Positions 7,607-16,981 of a DNA stretch of 43,976 bases are shown here, piece by piece. The notes beneath the pieces were generated by a model. The model had not been told where the DNA came from, did not search any database, and was given only the letters and a program-made list of their open reading frames with translations. Source of the DNA: Clostridiales bacterium (GTDB lineage Bacteria; Bacillota; Clostridia; Lachnospirales; Lachnospiraceae); contig JAJQCB010000125.1 in the NCBI GenBank assembly GCA_021203005.1, forward strand, positions 1-43,976. The letters run 5' to 3'. Each line of letters starts with the position of its first letter. The first letter of the stretch is position 1. A program made the translations under genes and the position numbers.

Positions 7607-8578
7607 ATGAAATACTCAGGTATTGGCGGACAGTCTGTCATGGAAGGTGTCATGATGCGCAACGGAAAGAATTACGCTGTCGCCGTGAGAAAACCGGATC
7701 ATGAGATTGAAGTGAAGGTGGAAAAAAACAAGGGTTCCCTGTTCAATGAGAGATGGAATAAGGTTCCGCTGGTCAGGGGAGTCTTAAGTTTTATCGATTC
7801 TCTTGTGCTTGGCATGTCCACGCTGATGTACTCCGCCTCTTTTTTTGAGGATGAGGAGGAAGAACAGCGGGAGAAAAAGAAAGAACAGGATCCGGATAAA
7901 GCGGAAAAGAAAGAAAAAGCCCTGATGGGAGGAACGGTAGCGTTTTCAATCATACTGGCTGTGGCAATTTTTATGCTTTTGCCGTACTATCTTTCCCAGC
8001 TTTTCCAGCGCTTTGTCACGGAGAACGCTGCCGCAACGGCGATTTTTGAGGGAGTTCTCCGCCTGGTTATATTTGTGGGATACATCGTTCTGATTTCCCG
8101 GATGGAAGATATCCAGAGGGTATTTATGTACCACGGCGCGGAGCACAAATGCATCAACTGCATTGAACACGGAATGGACCTGACGGTGGAGAATGTCAGA
8201 AAAAGTTCGAAAGAGCATAAGCGCTGCGGCACCAGCTTTCTGGTGTTTGTGATGGTGCTTACGATTATTTTATACCTGTTTATCCGCGTGGATTCCCATG
8301 TGATGCGCGTGGTGATCCGCCTTTTGCTGATTCCGGTGATTGCAGGAGTTTCCTATGAGTTTCTGCGGCTCGCAGGGAGGTCTGAAAATCGCATTGTTCA
8401 GATCTTAAGTAAGCCCGGGCTCTGGATGCAGCGCCTCACCGTGCGGGAGCCGGACGACGAGATGATCGAGGTGGGTATCGCCTCGGTGGAAGCAGTATTT
8501 GACTGGAGGACTTTTGTCGTGGAAGTCCGGTGTGAAGAAAATTCTGAAAATCCAGATGTCGCTGATCAATCCGCTTGA
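7607..8578 (+). CDS. DUF1385 family membrane protein (YqhQ-like)
   Basis: A 323-residue protein starting MKYSGIGGQSVMEGVMMRNG, the typical DUF1385 opening; GAGGAG lies ten bases upstream of ATG 7607, so the longer ORF start at 7517 is not used. After an acidic-basic segment (EDEEEEQREKKKEQDPDKAEKK) there are several hydrophobic stretches, including VAFSIILAVAIFMLLPYYL and FLVFVMVLTIILYLFI. Between them is the family block YHGAEHKCINCIEHG and HKRCGTSF, with conserved His, Glu and Cys that look metal-binding. The biochemical function is unknown. It sits directly before prmC, a linkage seen in many Firmicutes. Confidence 0.92.
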   Translation: MKYSGIGGQSVMEGVMMRNGKNYAVAVRKPDHEIEVKVEKNKGSLFNERWNKVPLVRGVLSFIDSLVLGMSTLMYSASFFEDEEEEQREKKKEQDPDKAEKKEKALMGGTVAFSIILAVAIFMLLPYYLSQLFQRFVTENAAATAIFEGVLRLVIFVGYIVLISRMEDIQRVFMYHGAEHKCINCIEHGMDLTVENVRKSSKEHKRCGTSFLVFVMVLTIILYLFIRVDSHVMRVVIRLLLIPVIAGVSYEFLRLAGRSENRIVQILSKPGLWMQRLTVREPDDEMIEVGIASVEAVFDWRTFVVEVRCEENSENPDVADQSA

Positions 8579-8637
8579 AAATGCGGCATTTCATTCCCGG
8601 GAACGGACAGGGCTGAGACAGGCAGAACGGAGAAGTT

Positions 8638-9600
8638 ATGACATACAGGGACGCCAAAGGCAAGGCTGCCGCCAGACTGCGGGCTGCAGGCATTGAAAAT
8701 GAGGCAGCGGAAAGTGCTTTTCTGCTTGAGTATGCATGCGGCGCAGATCTGAATTTTTACCTCCTCCACCAGGCGGAGGAGATGCCGCAGGAAAAGAAAA
8801 GTCATTTTTTTCAAATAGTTGAAAAACGCTGTAAACGTATTCCGCTCCAGCATCTGACCGGTGTGCAGGAGTTTATGGGACTGCCGTTTTTTGTGAATGA
8901 GCATGTGCTGATTCCCCGCCAGGATACGGAGCTGCTGGTGGAGGAGGCTGTGAGAGTTCTGCGCGAAGAGCTGGATGATAGTATTTTTTCGTCGCCGAAT
9001 CCGGACATATCGTCAGTGTCAGGAAACTATGTACAGGAAGAATATCCGATTAGTAAACTTCAGGACTTTCATATTCTGGACCTGTGTACCGGGTCCGGAT
9101 GCATCGCAATCAGTCTGAAGTCCTTTTTCCGGCATGCATTTGTCTGCGGAACAGATATTTCCGCTGAGGCTCTTGAAATAGCAAACATAAATGCAGTGGC
9201 CAATCATACGGGAATAACTTTTATTGAGAGCGATCTCTTTTCGAAGGTTTCCGGAAAGTTCCATATGATCGTTTCCAATCCGCCCTATATTCCCAGCGCG
9301 GAGATTCCGGCACTGATGCCGGAGGTGAGGGATCATGAGCCGCATCTGGCGCTCGACGGAGATCGGGATGGACTTGCTTTTTACCGCAGAATCACAGCGG
9401 AATGTCCGGATTATCTGCTTCCTGGCGGCTATCTGCTTTTCGAGATCGGATATGACCAGGGTGAGGCGGTAGCCGCTCTGATGCGCGAAAAGGGGTTCGA
9501 GGATATTGAGGTAATACAGGATCTGGCCGGACTGGACCGCGTGGTGAGGGGAAAGCTTCCCTACAATGAGGGAATCAAAGGTCCTCATTCTCAGATTTGA
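8638..9600 (+). CDS. prmC: Peptide chain release factor N5-glutamine methyltransferase
   Basis: PrmC uses SAM to methylate the glutamine of the GGQ motif in release factors RF1 and RF2; the RF1 gene is next door. The N-terminal helical domain (residues about 1-90) is followed by a Rossmann methyltransferase with the SAM motif LDLCTGSGCIAISL and the catalytic NPPY at about 214-217. At 320 residues it is some 35-40 longer than usual. The excess is a low-complexity stretch, DSIFSSPNPDISSVSG and following, just before the first Rossmann strand. A GGAG ribosome-binding site precedes the ATG. Confidence 0.95.
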   Translation: MTYRDAKGKAAARLRAAGIENEAAESAFLLEYACGADLNFYLLHQAEEMPQEKKSHFFQIVEKRCKRIPLQHLTGVQEFMGLPFFVNEHVLIPRQDTELLVEEAVRVLREELDDSIFSSPNPDISSVSGNYVQEEYPISKLQDFHILDLCTGSGCIAISLKSFFRHAFVCGTDISAEALEIANINAVANHTGITFIESDLFSKVSGKFHMIVSNPPYIPSAEIPALMPEVRDHEPHLALDGDRDGLAFYRRITAECPDYLLPGGYLLFEIGYDQGEAVAALMREKGFEDIEVIQDLAGLDRVVRGKLPYNEGIKGPHSQI

Positions 9601-9654
9601 TCAGTAACGAAATGAGATTATATATAGAATTGTAGATATTGAGGAGAGTTAGTT

Positions 9655-10731
9655 ATGTTTGATAAATTAGAACACGCACTTCTTCGGTTTGAGGAGCTGT
9701 TGAACCTGCTCAGTGAACCGGATGTGGCAAGCGATACGAAACGGTTTCAGGCTTTGATGAAGGAGCAGGGGGAGCTTGCTCCCATTGTGGAAGCCTACAA
9801 AGAGTATAAAAAATGTAAAGAGAATATTGAGGACAGCCTTTCTATGCTGCAGGAAGAATCCGATGAGGAACTGCGGGAGCTGGCAAAGGAGGAATTGAAC
9901 GAGTCAAAAGCCAAGGTGGAGGAACTGGAGCAGAAGCTGAAGATTCTTCTTCTCCCGAAAGACCCTAACGATTCCAAAAATGTTATTGTGGAAATCCGTG
10001 CCGGAGCCGGCGGAGATGAGGCGGCTCTGTTTGCGGCGGAGATTTACCGCATGTATGTCCACTATGCCGAATCCAGACACTGGAAAGTGGAGACGATGGA
10101 TGTGGAGGAAATCGGCATCGGCGGCATGAAGTTTGTCAGCTTTATGGTCAGCGGCCAGGGAGCGTATTCGGTTCTGAAGTATGAATCCGGCGTGCACCGG
10201 GTGCAGCGCGTCCCGGAGACGGAGTCCGGCGGGCGAATCCACACGTCCACCATTACTGTGGCAATCATGCCGGAGGCTGAGGAAGTGGATGTGCAGATCG
10301 ATATGAACGATTGCAAGTTTGATGTGTTCCGTGCATCCGGAAACGGCGGTCAGTGCGTCAACACGACAGATTCCGCTGTCCGGCTGACACACATTCCCAC
10401 CGGGATTGTGATTTCCTGCCAGGATGAGAAATCACAGCTGAAAAATAAGGATAAAGCGCTGAAGGTGCTGCGCGCGAAGTTGTACGATCTGGAATGTCAG
10501 AAAGCCCATGATGCGGAGGCGGAAGCCAGAAGAAGCCAGGTGGGAACGGGCGACCGGTCGGAGAAAATCCGTACCTACAATTTCCCGCAGGGACGTGTCA
10601 CGGATCATCGGATTAAGCTGACTTTGTATAAGCTTGACAGTATTATGAACGGAGATATTCAGGAGATCATTGACGCATTGATCGCGGCTGACCAGGCGGC
10701 AAAGCTGGCTAACATGAGTGAGAGTGAGTGA
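9655..10731 (+). CDS. prfA: Peptide chain release factor 1
   Basis: RF1 recognises UAA and UAG and triggers peptide release. The 358-residue length is normal. The N-terminal helical domain covers about residues 1-100; the catalytic GGQ lies at about 231-233, in [16 protein letters not shown], with a Cys after the Gln where many members have His. Downstream [17 protein letters not shown] is characteristic. The RF1 stop-codon-reading loop is near [20 protein letters not shown] precedes the ATG. It directly follows prmC, its modifying enzyme. Confidence 0.97.
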   Translation: MFDKLEHALLRFEELLNLLSEPDVASDTKRFQALMKEQGELAPIVEAYKEYKKCKENIEDSLSMLQEESDEELRELAKEELNESKAKVEELEQKLKILLLPKDPNDSKNVIVEIRAGAGGDEAALFAAEIYRMYVHYAESRHWKVETMDVEEIGIGGMKFVSFMVSGQGAYSVLKYESGVHRVQRVPETESGGRIHTSTITVAIMPEAEEVDVQIDMNDCKFDVFRASGNGGQCVNTTDSAVRLTHIPTGIVISCQDEKSQLKNKDKALKVLRAKLYDLECQKAHDAEAEARRSQVGTGDRSEKIRTYNFPQGRVTDHRIKLTLYKLDSIMNGDIQEIIDALIAADQAAKLANMSESE

Positions 10732-10885
10732 GGGTCAGACCCCGGTAAAAAACAATAAACTTTATAAAAAGAATATAAACTCACTTTTCTGTCCGGCGAA
10801 ACCGGATTCCAGAAACATCTGCCTGTAAGTGATGTGGAGAATGAATGGGAAGATAGCAACAGGATAATAGGAGGGGGAATAAATT

Positions 10886-11503
10886 ATGAGCACAATGAAA
10901 GAGAGAATGCACACAGGAGATTTATATCTTCCGGGGGACAAAGATATTCACATCGAGCAGACGAAATGTCAGGAGCGATTGTACGATTTTAACCAGACGC
11001 GGCCTTCGGAACTGGACCGCCGTCAGGCTATCATGAAGGATATGTTTGCGGAGATTGGGGACGGCTGCTATATCGAGCCGCCGCTCCACGCCAATTTTGG
11101 ATGTAAATTTGTCCATTTCGGGAGCGGCATTTATGCCAATTATAATCTGACTCTCGTGGATGATACCCATATTTATGTAGGCGATGATGTGATGTTCGGA
11201 CCGAATGTGACGCTGGCCACGGCAGGACACCCGATCTGCCCGGAACTGCGCGGAGGAGCTTATTTTCAGTATAATATGCCGATTCATATCGGGAAAAACT
11301 GCTGGCTCGGAGCCGGTGTGATCGTTATGCCAGGTGTGAGTATCGGAGAGAATACTGTGATTGGCGGCGGAAGCGTGGTGACAAAGGATATCCCTGCCAA
11401 CGTCGTTGCGGTGGGGAATCCCTGCCGGGTTCTGCGCGAAATTAATGAGCACGACAGAGAATATTATTTTAAAGATCGGAAGATTGATTACGATAAGCTG
11501 TAA
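10886..11503 (+). CDS. Maltose/galactoside-type O-acetyltransferase (left-handed beta-helix)
   Basis: A 205-residue sugar O-acetyltransferase of the Maa/LacA family, using acetyl-CoA. The N-terminus MKERMHTGDLYLP is the Mac domain. The hexapeptide-repeat beta-helix contains GDDVMFGPNVTLATAGHP with the likely catalytic His, followed by WLGAGVIVMPGVSIGENTVIGGGSVVTKDIPANVVAVGNPCRV. Its natural acceptor sugar is not known. AGGAGGGGG is upstream. The 3' end overlaps the convergent FUSC gene by 35 bp, so no separate terminator region exists between them. Confidence 0.92.
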   Translation: MSTMKERMHTGDLYLPGDKDIHIEQTKCQERLYDFNQTRPSELDRRQAIMKDMFAEIGDGCYIEPPLHANFGCKFVHFGSGIYANYNLTLVDDTHIYVGDDVMFGPNVTLATAGHPICPELRGGAYFQYNMPIHIGKNCWLGAGVIVMPGVSIGENTVIGGGSVVTKDIPANVVAVGNPCRVLREINEHDREYYFKDRKIDYDKL

Positions 11504-13097
11504 AGTGCCGCGCCAGGATCTGAGCCATGATCGTGATGTGCTTCTTCTCGAATTTCTTATAATCGAAGCGGCATTCCCCTTCCGGCAGAGCTTCGCACAT
11601 TCCTTCCAGACGCTTGGAGAGCAGATAAGTCTTGATAATTTTCTGGTCGATCTCCCAACGCTGATAGCCGTCCCCGTAGGAGACTGATGGGTCATAATCC
11701 ACCAGTTCCCTGCGGATGGATCGGATCATCTCGGCGAGATAGTCGATCTGTTTACCAAGACGGATGGGAAAGATCCACTTGTTTGCTGCAAGTGCGATCG
11801 CTGCACCGGCCAGTGTGTAGAGCAGACGCAGTCCGAGTATGAGTGAAATGTTCGCTTCCAGCGTGCTGATGGCCAGCGCTGAGCAGGTGATATACGCCAC
11901 GGTAGGACCGTATCCGTTTGCACCGTAAATCATAAAATTCGCAATTGTCATAATCGCCACTCTGGCGTAAAATCCGTCAAACAGAGAAAAGAGAACCAGA
12001 CAGATGACAATGCCTGCGATGGTTCCGCCCACGCGCTGGCGGATGCGCTGTCTGGTATGATCCGTAAACGGGATCATCATAAAAAAGACCGAGATAACCA
12101 GCCAGTAAGCATTCGGCAGGGAGGAAGACCACGCGAACGCCAGGCACGGAGTCAGTGTAATCACCTGCCGCAGAGCAAAGCGAAGCCGGAAGCTGCGGAT
12201 GTCCGGCTTTTTTAAGCGGAAATTGAGCCGGTGGTAATCGGCAGTCGGTGTTACATTTTCAAACTGGTAGAGGAAATCCTGATATAGTTTTTCCGCAAGG
12301 GACAGATTCTCCCGGTTATCGGAATCCATCGTCAGGAAATTAAAAATCTGGAAAAAGAGGATAAAGCGGCAGTACCAGTTTGTCTTCCCCTTTGGGAAAA
12401 TGCTGGCTCGGTTGTAGGCGTAGATTTCAGCGCTGGCTTTTTTATTGATGTCGCAGAGCGCATTGTGAAGCCGGTCAGCTTTCACGGTATGTTCTTCGCT
12501 GATAATATCGGCGTTGCCCGCAGGTATCGTTTGTGATGTGTATGCTTTGCATAAATTAAGCTGGTTTTCACAGATTCCGAACCCTTCCCGCAGATACCCC
12601 GGCAGCGGATTCTGTTTCCCTTTGATTCTGGTCAGTACAAAAGTGAATACAAATACCAGGACAAAGGTGGCGAGCAGCGCTGCTATGCGGTTCCCAAGGG
12701 CAGGAAGCGTATGGGCAGGCGCAATCTGAAAGAAGATAAGCGCCATGCCGGCCGGAAAATAATTGTTCGGGTTGTACTCGTCAATGAGGATATAGGCGAT
12801 CCAGAACAGTCCAAGCACATTGATCAGAATGCACAGCGGCAGATTCATGACTGCGAGAAAAGCCAGCACTGCCATCGCGAGGAAAATAGCAAAGTTCTTG
12901 ATCATGCATTCGTAATGATTGCGCATGGTGCGGTAGCGCAGAAAAGAAAGCGTCGCAAAGGGACCGATCATGGTATTTTCTGAGCCGAAGAGATAGTAAG
13001 TCATAAAAAAGATCAGCGTGGCCATAATGGTGGGCGCGATCGCACCCTTTACCGTTGGTATCAGTTTTTTGTAATCGGGTTTTGTAAATTTATTCAT
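11469..13097 (-). CDS. FUSC-family (aromatic acid exporter-like) membrane protein
   Basis: The protein has two similar halves, each with a cluster of hydrophobic segments (VKGAIAPTIMATLIFFMTYYLF and later ALRQVITLTPCLAFAWSSSLPNAYWLVISVFFMMIPF), followed by a soluble tail. This is the fusaric-acid-resistance/YccS-type architecture; the second half shows RIRQRVGGTIAGIVICLVL. It is probably an inner-membrane exporter of unknown substrate. The ORF track starts at GTG 13130, but an extended -10 TATACT lies between that codon and ATG 13097, so I start at 13097 (542 residues). No ribosome-binding site precedes this ATG, consistent with a leaderless message. It is convergent to, and overlaps, the acetyltransferase gene. 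Confidence 0.82.
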   Translation of the reverse strand: MNKFTKPDYKKLIPTVKGAIAPTIMATLIFFMTYYLFGSENTMIGPFATLSFLRYRTMRNHYECMIKNFAIFLAMAVLAFLAVMNLPLCILINVLGLFWIAYILIDEYNPNNYFPAGMALIFFQIAPAHTLPALGNRIAALLATFVLVFVFTFVLTRIKGKQNPLPGYLREGFGICENQLNLCKAYTSQTIPAGNADIISEEHTVKADRLHNALCDINKKASAEIYAYNRASIFPKGKTNWYCRFILFFQIFNFLTMDSDNRENLSLAEKLYQDFLYQFENVTPTADYHRLNFRLKKPDIRSFRLRFALRQVITLTPCLAFAWSSSLPNAYWLVISVFFMMIPFTDHTRQRIRQRVGGTIAGIVICLVLFSLFDGFYARVAIMTIANFMIYGANGYGPTVAYITCSALAISTLEANISLILGLRLLYTLAGAAIALAANKWIFPIRLGKQIDYLAEMIRSIRRELVDYDPSVSYGDGYQRWEIDQKIIKTYLLSKRLEGMCEALPEGECRFDYKKFEKKHITIMAQILARHFTAYRNQSSDL

Positions 13098-13103
13098 ATC
13101 AGC

Positions 13104-13132
13104 AGTATAGCAATAAATGTGGGTTTTCACAA
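13104..13132 (-). promoter_or_regulatory. Extended -10 promoter of the FUSC gene, probably leaderless
   Basis: On the - strand: TTGTGA (-35), 17-bp spacer, TGC then TATACT (-10, 13109-13104), then GCTGAT and ATG. Six bases separate the -10 from the A of ATG, so transcription should start at the start codon itself. Confidence 0.6.
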
Positions 13133-13208
13133 GTTTTGATTCTTACTATTCGCAAAAACAGCTGTTTCAGGTCTGACGCAGCAAAAAACGCTTTCTGGAA
13201 AAAAAGAA

Positions 13209-13237
13209 GTGACCTATCCATAAAACTGTGCTATACT
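13209..13237 (+). promoter_or_regulatory. Promoter of the ispF-led operon
   Basis: GTGACC (13209-13214), a 17-bp spacer and TATACT (13232-13237) preceded by TGC (extended -10). It is divergent from the FUSC promoter about 75 bp away. The leader to ispF is about 40 nt. Confidence 0.62.
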
Positions 13238-13283
13238 AAAACGTAATGATTTGACGAGTAATGGAAATTCCGGGAGGAGTTAT

Positions 13284-13844
13284 ATGAGAGTTGGCATGGG
13301 ATATGATGTACACAGGCTTGTGGAAGGGAGAAAGCTGATTCTCGGCGGTGTGGAAGTACCGCACAGTCTGGGATTGCTGGGACATTCCGACGCGGATGTT
13401 CTTCTTCACGCGATTATGGATGCGCTTCTGGGGGCGGCGGCCCTGGGAGACATTGGAAAGCATTTTCCCGACACAGACGAGCAGTACAGGGGGATTTCCA
13501 GCCTTGAGCTTTTATCCCGGGTTGGGGAGCTTCTCGCACAGAAGAATTACGTGATTGAGAATATCGACGCCACGGTAATTGCCCAGCAGCCGAAGCTTCG
13601 GCCTTATATTTCCGGGATGGAAAGTAATATCGCAAAAGTGCTTGGGATAGAAGCCGGTCAGGTGAATGTCAAAGCGACGACGGAAGAACATCTCGGGTTT
13701 ACCGGCAGAGAGGAAGGCATTGCGGCCAACGCAATCTGCCTGCTTTCTACGATTTATGAGAATAGTGTGACGGTCGCGGACAGTGAGAACGGGTGCGCCG
13801 GGTGCAGCGCCTGTGCGGCATCGGAACGGAGGACAGGTAAATGA
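13284..13844 (+). CDS. ispF: 2-C-methyl-D-erythritol 2,4-cyclodiphosphate synthase, with C-terminal Cys-rich tail
   Basis: IspF makes the cyclic diphosphate in the MEP route to isoprenoids. Metal ligands are seen in GYDVHRL (Asp and His near residues 8-10) and the substrate region in [19 protein letters not shown] and [14 protein letters not shown] 13284 follows GGGAGGAG and fits the usual [10 protein letters not shown] start, so the 13251 start is rejected. The 186-residue product is about 28 longer than the usual 158; the extra tail contains GCAGCSACA, with three closely spaced Cys. The last codons overlap the next start as ATGA, suggesting translational coupling to the kinase gene. Confidence 0.95.
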   Translation: MRVGMGYDVHRLVEGRKLILGGVEVPHSLGLLGHSDADVLLHAIMDALLGAAALGDIGKHFPDTDEQYRGISSLELLSRVGELLAQKNYVIENIDATVIAQQPKLRPYISGMESNIAKVLGIEAGQVNVKATTEEHLGFTGREEGIAANAICLLSTIYENSVTVADSENGCAGCSACAASERRTGK

Positions 13845-14932
13845 ATGAATTTGAGGATATCATCCGTAAATTTCAGGTTGAGGGAGAGATTACGGAGGTC
13901 AGACCGTTGGGACATGGCAGTGTCAACCACACATATGAAATCCAGTGCGGCGGCGTGGCCTACGTGCTTCAGGAAATCAATCATATTGTATTCAAATATC
14001 CTGTCGAGGTGATGAACAATCTGTTCCTGGTGACAGAATATCTGAGAAACGTCATTATAAAAGAAGGGCGCGACCCGGATCGTGAGACGATCTCCTATAT
14101 CCGGACGCGGGCAGGCAATCAGCTGCTCCAGACCGAGCGCGGCAGTTATTTCCGTCTCTACCGGATGATCTGCTGCGGGGAGGAGATGCAAAAGCCGGAT
14201 TCTGTCCAGACAGCTTATGAGGCGGGGCGGATTCTGGGACAGTTTCACCGCCGCCTGCGGGATTTTGATACCAGACAGCTCTCTTTTACCATGCCGAAAG
14301 TCCATGATATGAAGAAAGTGATGAACTCCTTTGTGGCGGCAGTCCGGGCGGATATCTGTTTCCGTACGTCTGACTGCCAGGAACAGATCCAGTTTGTCCT
14401 GGAGCGTTCCAAAAAGCTATCGCTGATTATGGATGCGGTGCAGGCGGGAGAAATTCCGCTTCGTGTGACGCACAATGACACACATTACAGCAATATCCTT
14501 GTGGATCCCGACACAAAAAAAGCCATCTGTCTGATCGACCTGGATACGGTGATGCCCGGCGTCTCTATCCTGGATTTCGGCGATTCTGTCCGTGCGGCTG
14601 CCGCAACCTACGATGAGGATGAGCGGTCGGGAGATATTGAACTTGATCTTGAGATGTATCGTTTCCAGCTGCAGGGCTATGCCGATGAGATGGGCAGAGT
14701 GCTGACGGCTAAGGAAAAGGAACTGATCAACTATGCGGTCTGGCTGATGTGTCTGGAGCGGGGCATCCGTTATCTGACCGATTATTTAAACGGGGATCAG
14801 AACATCACGGATTTTTCTTGTGAACAGCAGAATCTGTACCGCGCGGTGAACCAGTTTTTCCTGGTCCTTGATATAGAAGAAAAAAAGGATGATATGCGGG
14901 AAATTTCGGAATCTGTCTTCCAGAGGAACTAA
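13841..14932 (+). CDS. APH-fold small-molecule kinase, N-acetylhexosamine 1-kinase-like
   Basis: A 363-residue aminoglycoside-phosphotransferase-fold protein. The N-lobe has [13 protein letters not shown]; the catalytic loop is [13 protein letters not shown] and the metal-binding motif [22 protein letters not shown]. The combination HNDT...IDLDTVMPG...DFGD is what I recall from N-acetylhexosamine 1-kinase (NahK) relatives rather than from antibiotic kinases, so a sugar or amino-sugar substrate is the better guess. This assignment is from memory of the motif and not proven. It overlaps ispF by four bases and is followed by cysS, so it is in a housekeeping operon with no sugar-utilisation genes nearby. 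Confidence 0.78.
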   Translation: MNEFEDIIRKFQVEGEITEVRPLGHGSVNHTYEIQCGGVAYVLQEINHIVFKYPVEVMNNLFLVTEYLRNVIIKEGRDPDRETISYIRTRAGNQLLQTERGSYFRLYRMICCGEEMQKPDSVQTAYEAGRILGQFHRRLRDFDTRQLSFTMPKVHDMKKVMNSFVAAVRADICFRTSDCQEQIQFVLERSKKLSLIMDAVQAGEIPLRVTHNDTHYSNILVDPDTKKAICLIDLDTVMPGVSILDFGDSVRAAAATYDEDERSGDIELDLEMYRFQLQGYADEMGRVLTAKEKELINYAVWLMCLERGIRYLTDYLNGDQNITDFSCEQQNLYRAVNQFFLVLDIEEKKDDMREISESVFQRN

Positions 14933-14962
14933 AAAAATGCAGCAGAAAGGAACTGACTGATT

Positions 14963-16369
14963 ATGAAGCTTTATAATACACTGACAAAACGGAAAGAAGA
15001 CTTTGTCCCTCTCGAGGAGGGAAAAGTCAGCATGTATGTCTGCGGTCCTACCGTATATAATTATATCCACATCGGGAACGCGCGTCCGATGATTGTGTTT
15101 GACACGGTACGACGCTATCTTGAATATAAGGGATATGATGTAAATTATGTGTCGAATTTCACGGATGTGGATGACAAGATCATCAGAAAATCTGTGGAGG
15201 AGGGCGTCTCCGCGGAAGAGATATCCCGGCGCTACATCAAAGAGTGTCAGAAGGACATGGCGGATATGAATGTGAAGTCGGCCACGACCCATCCGCTGGC
15301 CACGCAGGAGATCGGCGGTATGCTGGATATGATCGGCACGCTGATCGAAAAGGGATATGCCTACGCGGCGGAGGATGGCACCGTGTACTACCGCACGCGG
15401 AATTTTAAGGGATACGGCAAGCTTTCCGGGAAGAATATCGATGACCTCCAGGCCGGACACCGCGACATTCAGGTGACCGGTGAGTTGAAGGAGGATCCGC
15501 TGGATTTTGTGCTCTGGAAGCCGAAGAAAGAGGGGGAGCCTTACTGGGAGTCTCCCTGGTGCGAGGGCCGTCCGGGCTGGCACATTGAGTGCTCTGTCAT
15601 GGCAAAGAAATACCTCGGCGATGAGATTGACATTCATGCCGGCGGCGAGGATCTGATTTTTCCTCATCACGAAAATGAGATTGCCCAGAGCGAGGCGGCC
15701 AACGGCACGCAATTCGCAAAATACTGGATGCACAACGCATTTTTAAATATTGATAATAAAAAAATGTCCAAATCCCTGGGGAACTTTTTCACGGTCCGTG
15801 AGATCGGGGAAAAGTATGACCTCCAGGTACTGCGTTTCTTCATGCTTTCCGCTCATTACCGGAGCCCACTGAACTTCAGCGCGGATCTCATGGAGGCTGC
15901 GAAGAGCGGTCTGGACCGCATCGTGACGGCGGCGGAGAACTTAAAGCGTCTTTCCGCCCATGCTGCAGACGGAGCAATGACAGATGAGGAGCGGGAATTA
16001 TACGCGCAGTCGGAACAGTTTGCGGAGAAGTTTGAGGCGGCCATGGACGACGATTTTAACACGGCTGATGCGGTCTCCGCCGTATTTGAGCTGGTAAAAT
16101 TCTGTAACACGAATGCTTCCGCAGAGCATACAAAGGAGTATCTGGAAGCGCTGTCCGCGAGACTGGCGCAGCTCTGCAATGTCCTCGGCATTATCACGGA
16201 AAAAGAGGAAGAGGTGCTGGATGAGGAGATTGAAGCGCTGATTGCAGAGCGGCAGGCAGCCAGAAAAGCGAAAGACTTTGCACGTGCGGATGCAATCCGG
16301 GATCAGCTGTCCGGCATGGGGATTATTTTAAAGGATACCAGAGAGGGAGTTACCTGGAAGAGAGCGTAA
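14963..16369 (+). CDS. cysS: Cysteine--tRNA ligase
   Basis: A 468-residue class I aminoacyl-tRNA synthetase that charges tRNA-Cys. The HIGH-type motif is HIGN (about residue 36), in [11 protein letters not shown], and KMSKS is at about 267-271. Zinc ligands are visible in [10 protein letters not shown], in WHIECSVMA and in [12 protein letters not shown]. Length is normal. The order cysS-mrnC-rlmB-sigH matches the Bacillus arrangement. AGAAAGGA precedes the ATG; no T-box leader is visible. Confidence 0.97.
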   Translation: MKLYNTLTKRKEDFVPLEEGKVSMYVCGPTVYNYIHIGNARPMIVFDTVRRYLEYKGYDVNYVSNFTDVDDKIIRKSVEEGVSAEEISRRYIKECQKDMADMNVKSATTHPLATQEIGGMLDMIGTLIEKGYAYAAEDGTVYYRTRNFKGYGKLSGKNIDDLQAGHRDIQVTGELKEDPLDFVLWKPKKEGEPYWESPWCEGRPGWHIECSVMAKKYLGDEIDIHAGGEDLIFPHHENEIAQSEAANGTQFAKYWMHNAFLNIDNKKMSKSLGNFFTVREIGEKYDLQVLRFFMLSAHYRSPLNFSADLMEAAKSGLDRIVTAAENLKRLSAHAADGAMTDEERELYAQSEQFAEKFEAAMDDDFNTADAVSAVFELVKFCNTNASAEHTKEYLEALSARLAQLCNVLGIITEKEEEVLDEEIEALIAERQAARKAKDFARADAIRDQLSGMGIILKDTREGVTWKRA

Positions 16370-16443
16370 CTGCATATAATGATGAGGATGTCGGATTAAG
16401 AAATTTCGGATTTCTATCGTCGATTCTTCACATGAGGAACTGT

Positions 16444-16962
16444 ATGGAAGAAATATATGGAGATAATTCAGCACAAAACCAGCTTTTTTCGGAGGAAGGT
16501 GCTGAAAAAAACGAAAAACAGAATATGGCTGGCTTTTTCTCTGAGATTACACGCCATTTCCATATCAAAGATCCGAACATCCGCACCTACTCGCCTCTGA
16601 CGCTGGCTTATATCGGAGATGGAATCTATGACCTGGTGATCCGCTCCATCGTGGTGGGCCGGGGCAATACCAGAGCCAGCCAGCTGCATCAGCACACCAG
16701 CCATCTGGTGAAAGCGCATTCCCAGTCGCAGATGATGGAGTATCTGCTGCCGGAACTGACCGAAGAGGAGGCGGATTATTACCGCCGGGGAAGGAATGCC
16801 AAATCACCGACTATGGCGAAAAATGCGACGGTAAGTGATTACCGCCGGGCTACCGGATTTGAGGCGCTGATGGGTTACCTGTACCTGACAGATCAGACAC
16901 AGCGGCTGCTGTATCTGGTTGACCTGGGGCTGGCGGGACTGAAACAAGAAGAATTGATGTGA
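16444..16962 (+). CDS. mrnC: Mini-ribonuclease 3
   Basis: An RNase III-like enzyme without the double-stranded RNA-binding domain, which matures 23S rRNA in Bacillus. The catalytic-domain signature LTLAYIGDGIYDLVIRS is present with its acidic residues, and ALMGYLYLTDQTQRLLYLV marks the C-terminal helix. I chose ATG 16444 because GAGGA precedes it at good distance; the ORF track start is four codons earlier. The product has 172 residues, about 30 more than the bare domain because of an acidic N-terminal extension (EEGAEKNEKQN). The place between cysS and rlmB supports the call. Confidence 0.93.
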   Translation: MEEIYGDNSAQNQLFSEEGAEKNEKQNMAGFFSEITRHFHIKDPNIRTYSPLTLAYIGDGIYDLVIRSIVVGRGNTRASQLHQHTSHLVKAHSQSQMMEYLLPELTEEEADYYRRGRNAKSPTMAKNATVSDYRRATGFEALMGYLYLTDQTQRLLYLVDLGLAGLKQEELM

Positions 16963-16981
16963 GCAAAAAATAAAGGTCAGA

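Noticed and set aside
10732-10742. GGGTCAGACCC palindrome after prfA
   Set aside because: The central loop is too short for a hairpin and no T-run follows; not a terminator.
10792-10806. TCCGG-CGAAA-CCGGA hairpin upstream of the acetyltransferase
   Set aside because: No T-run and only a 5-bp stem; I see no regulatory logic.
13148-13160. TTACTATTCGCA resembling the end of element B
   Set aside because: A 12-base match without a facing partner within 300 bp; too short to call a copy.
14786-15733. 315-aa - strand ORF across the end of the kinase gene and cysS
   Set aside because: Both + strand genes have clear motifs; the antisense frame shows none.
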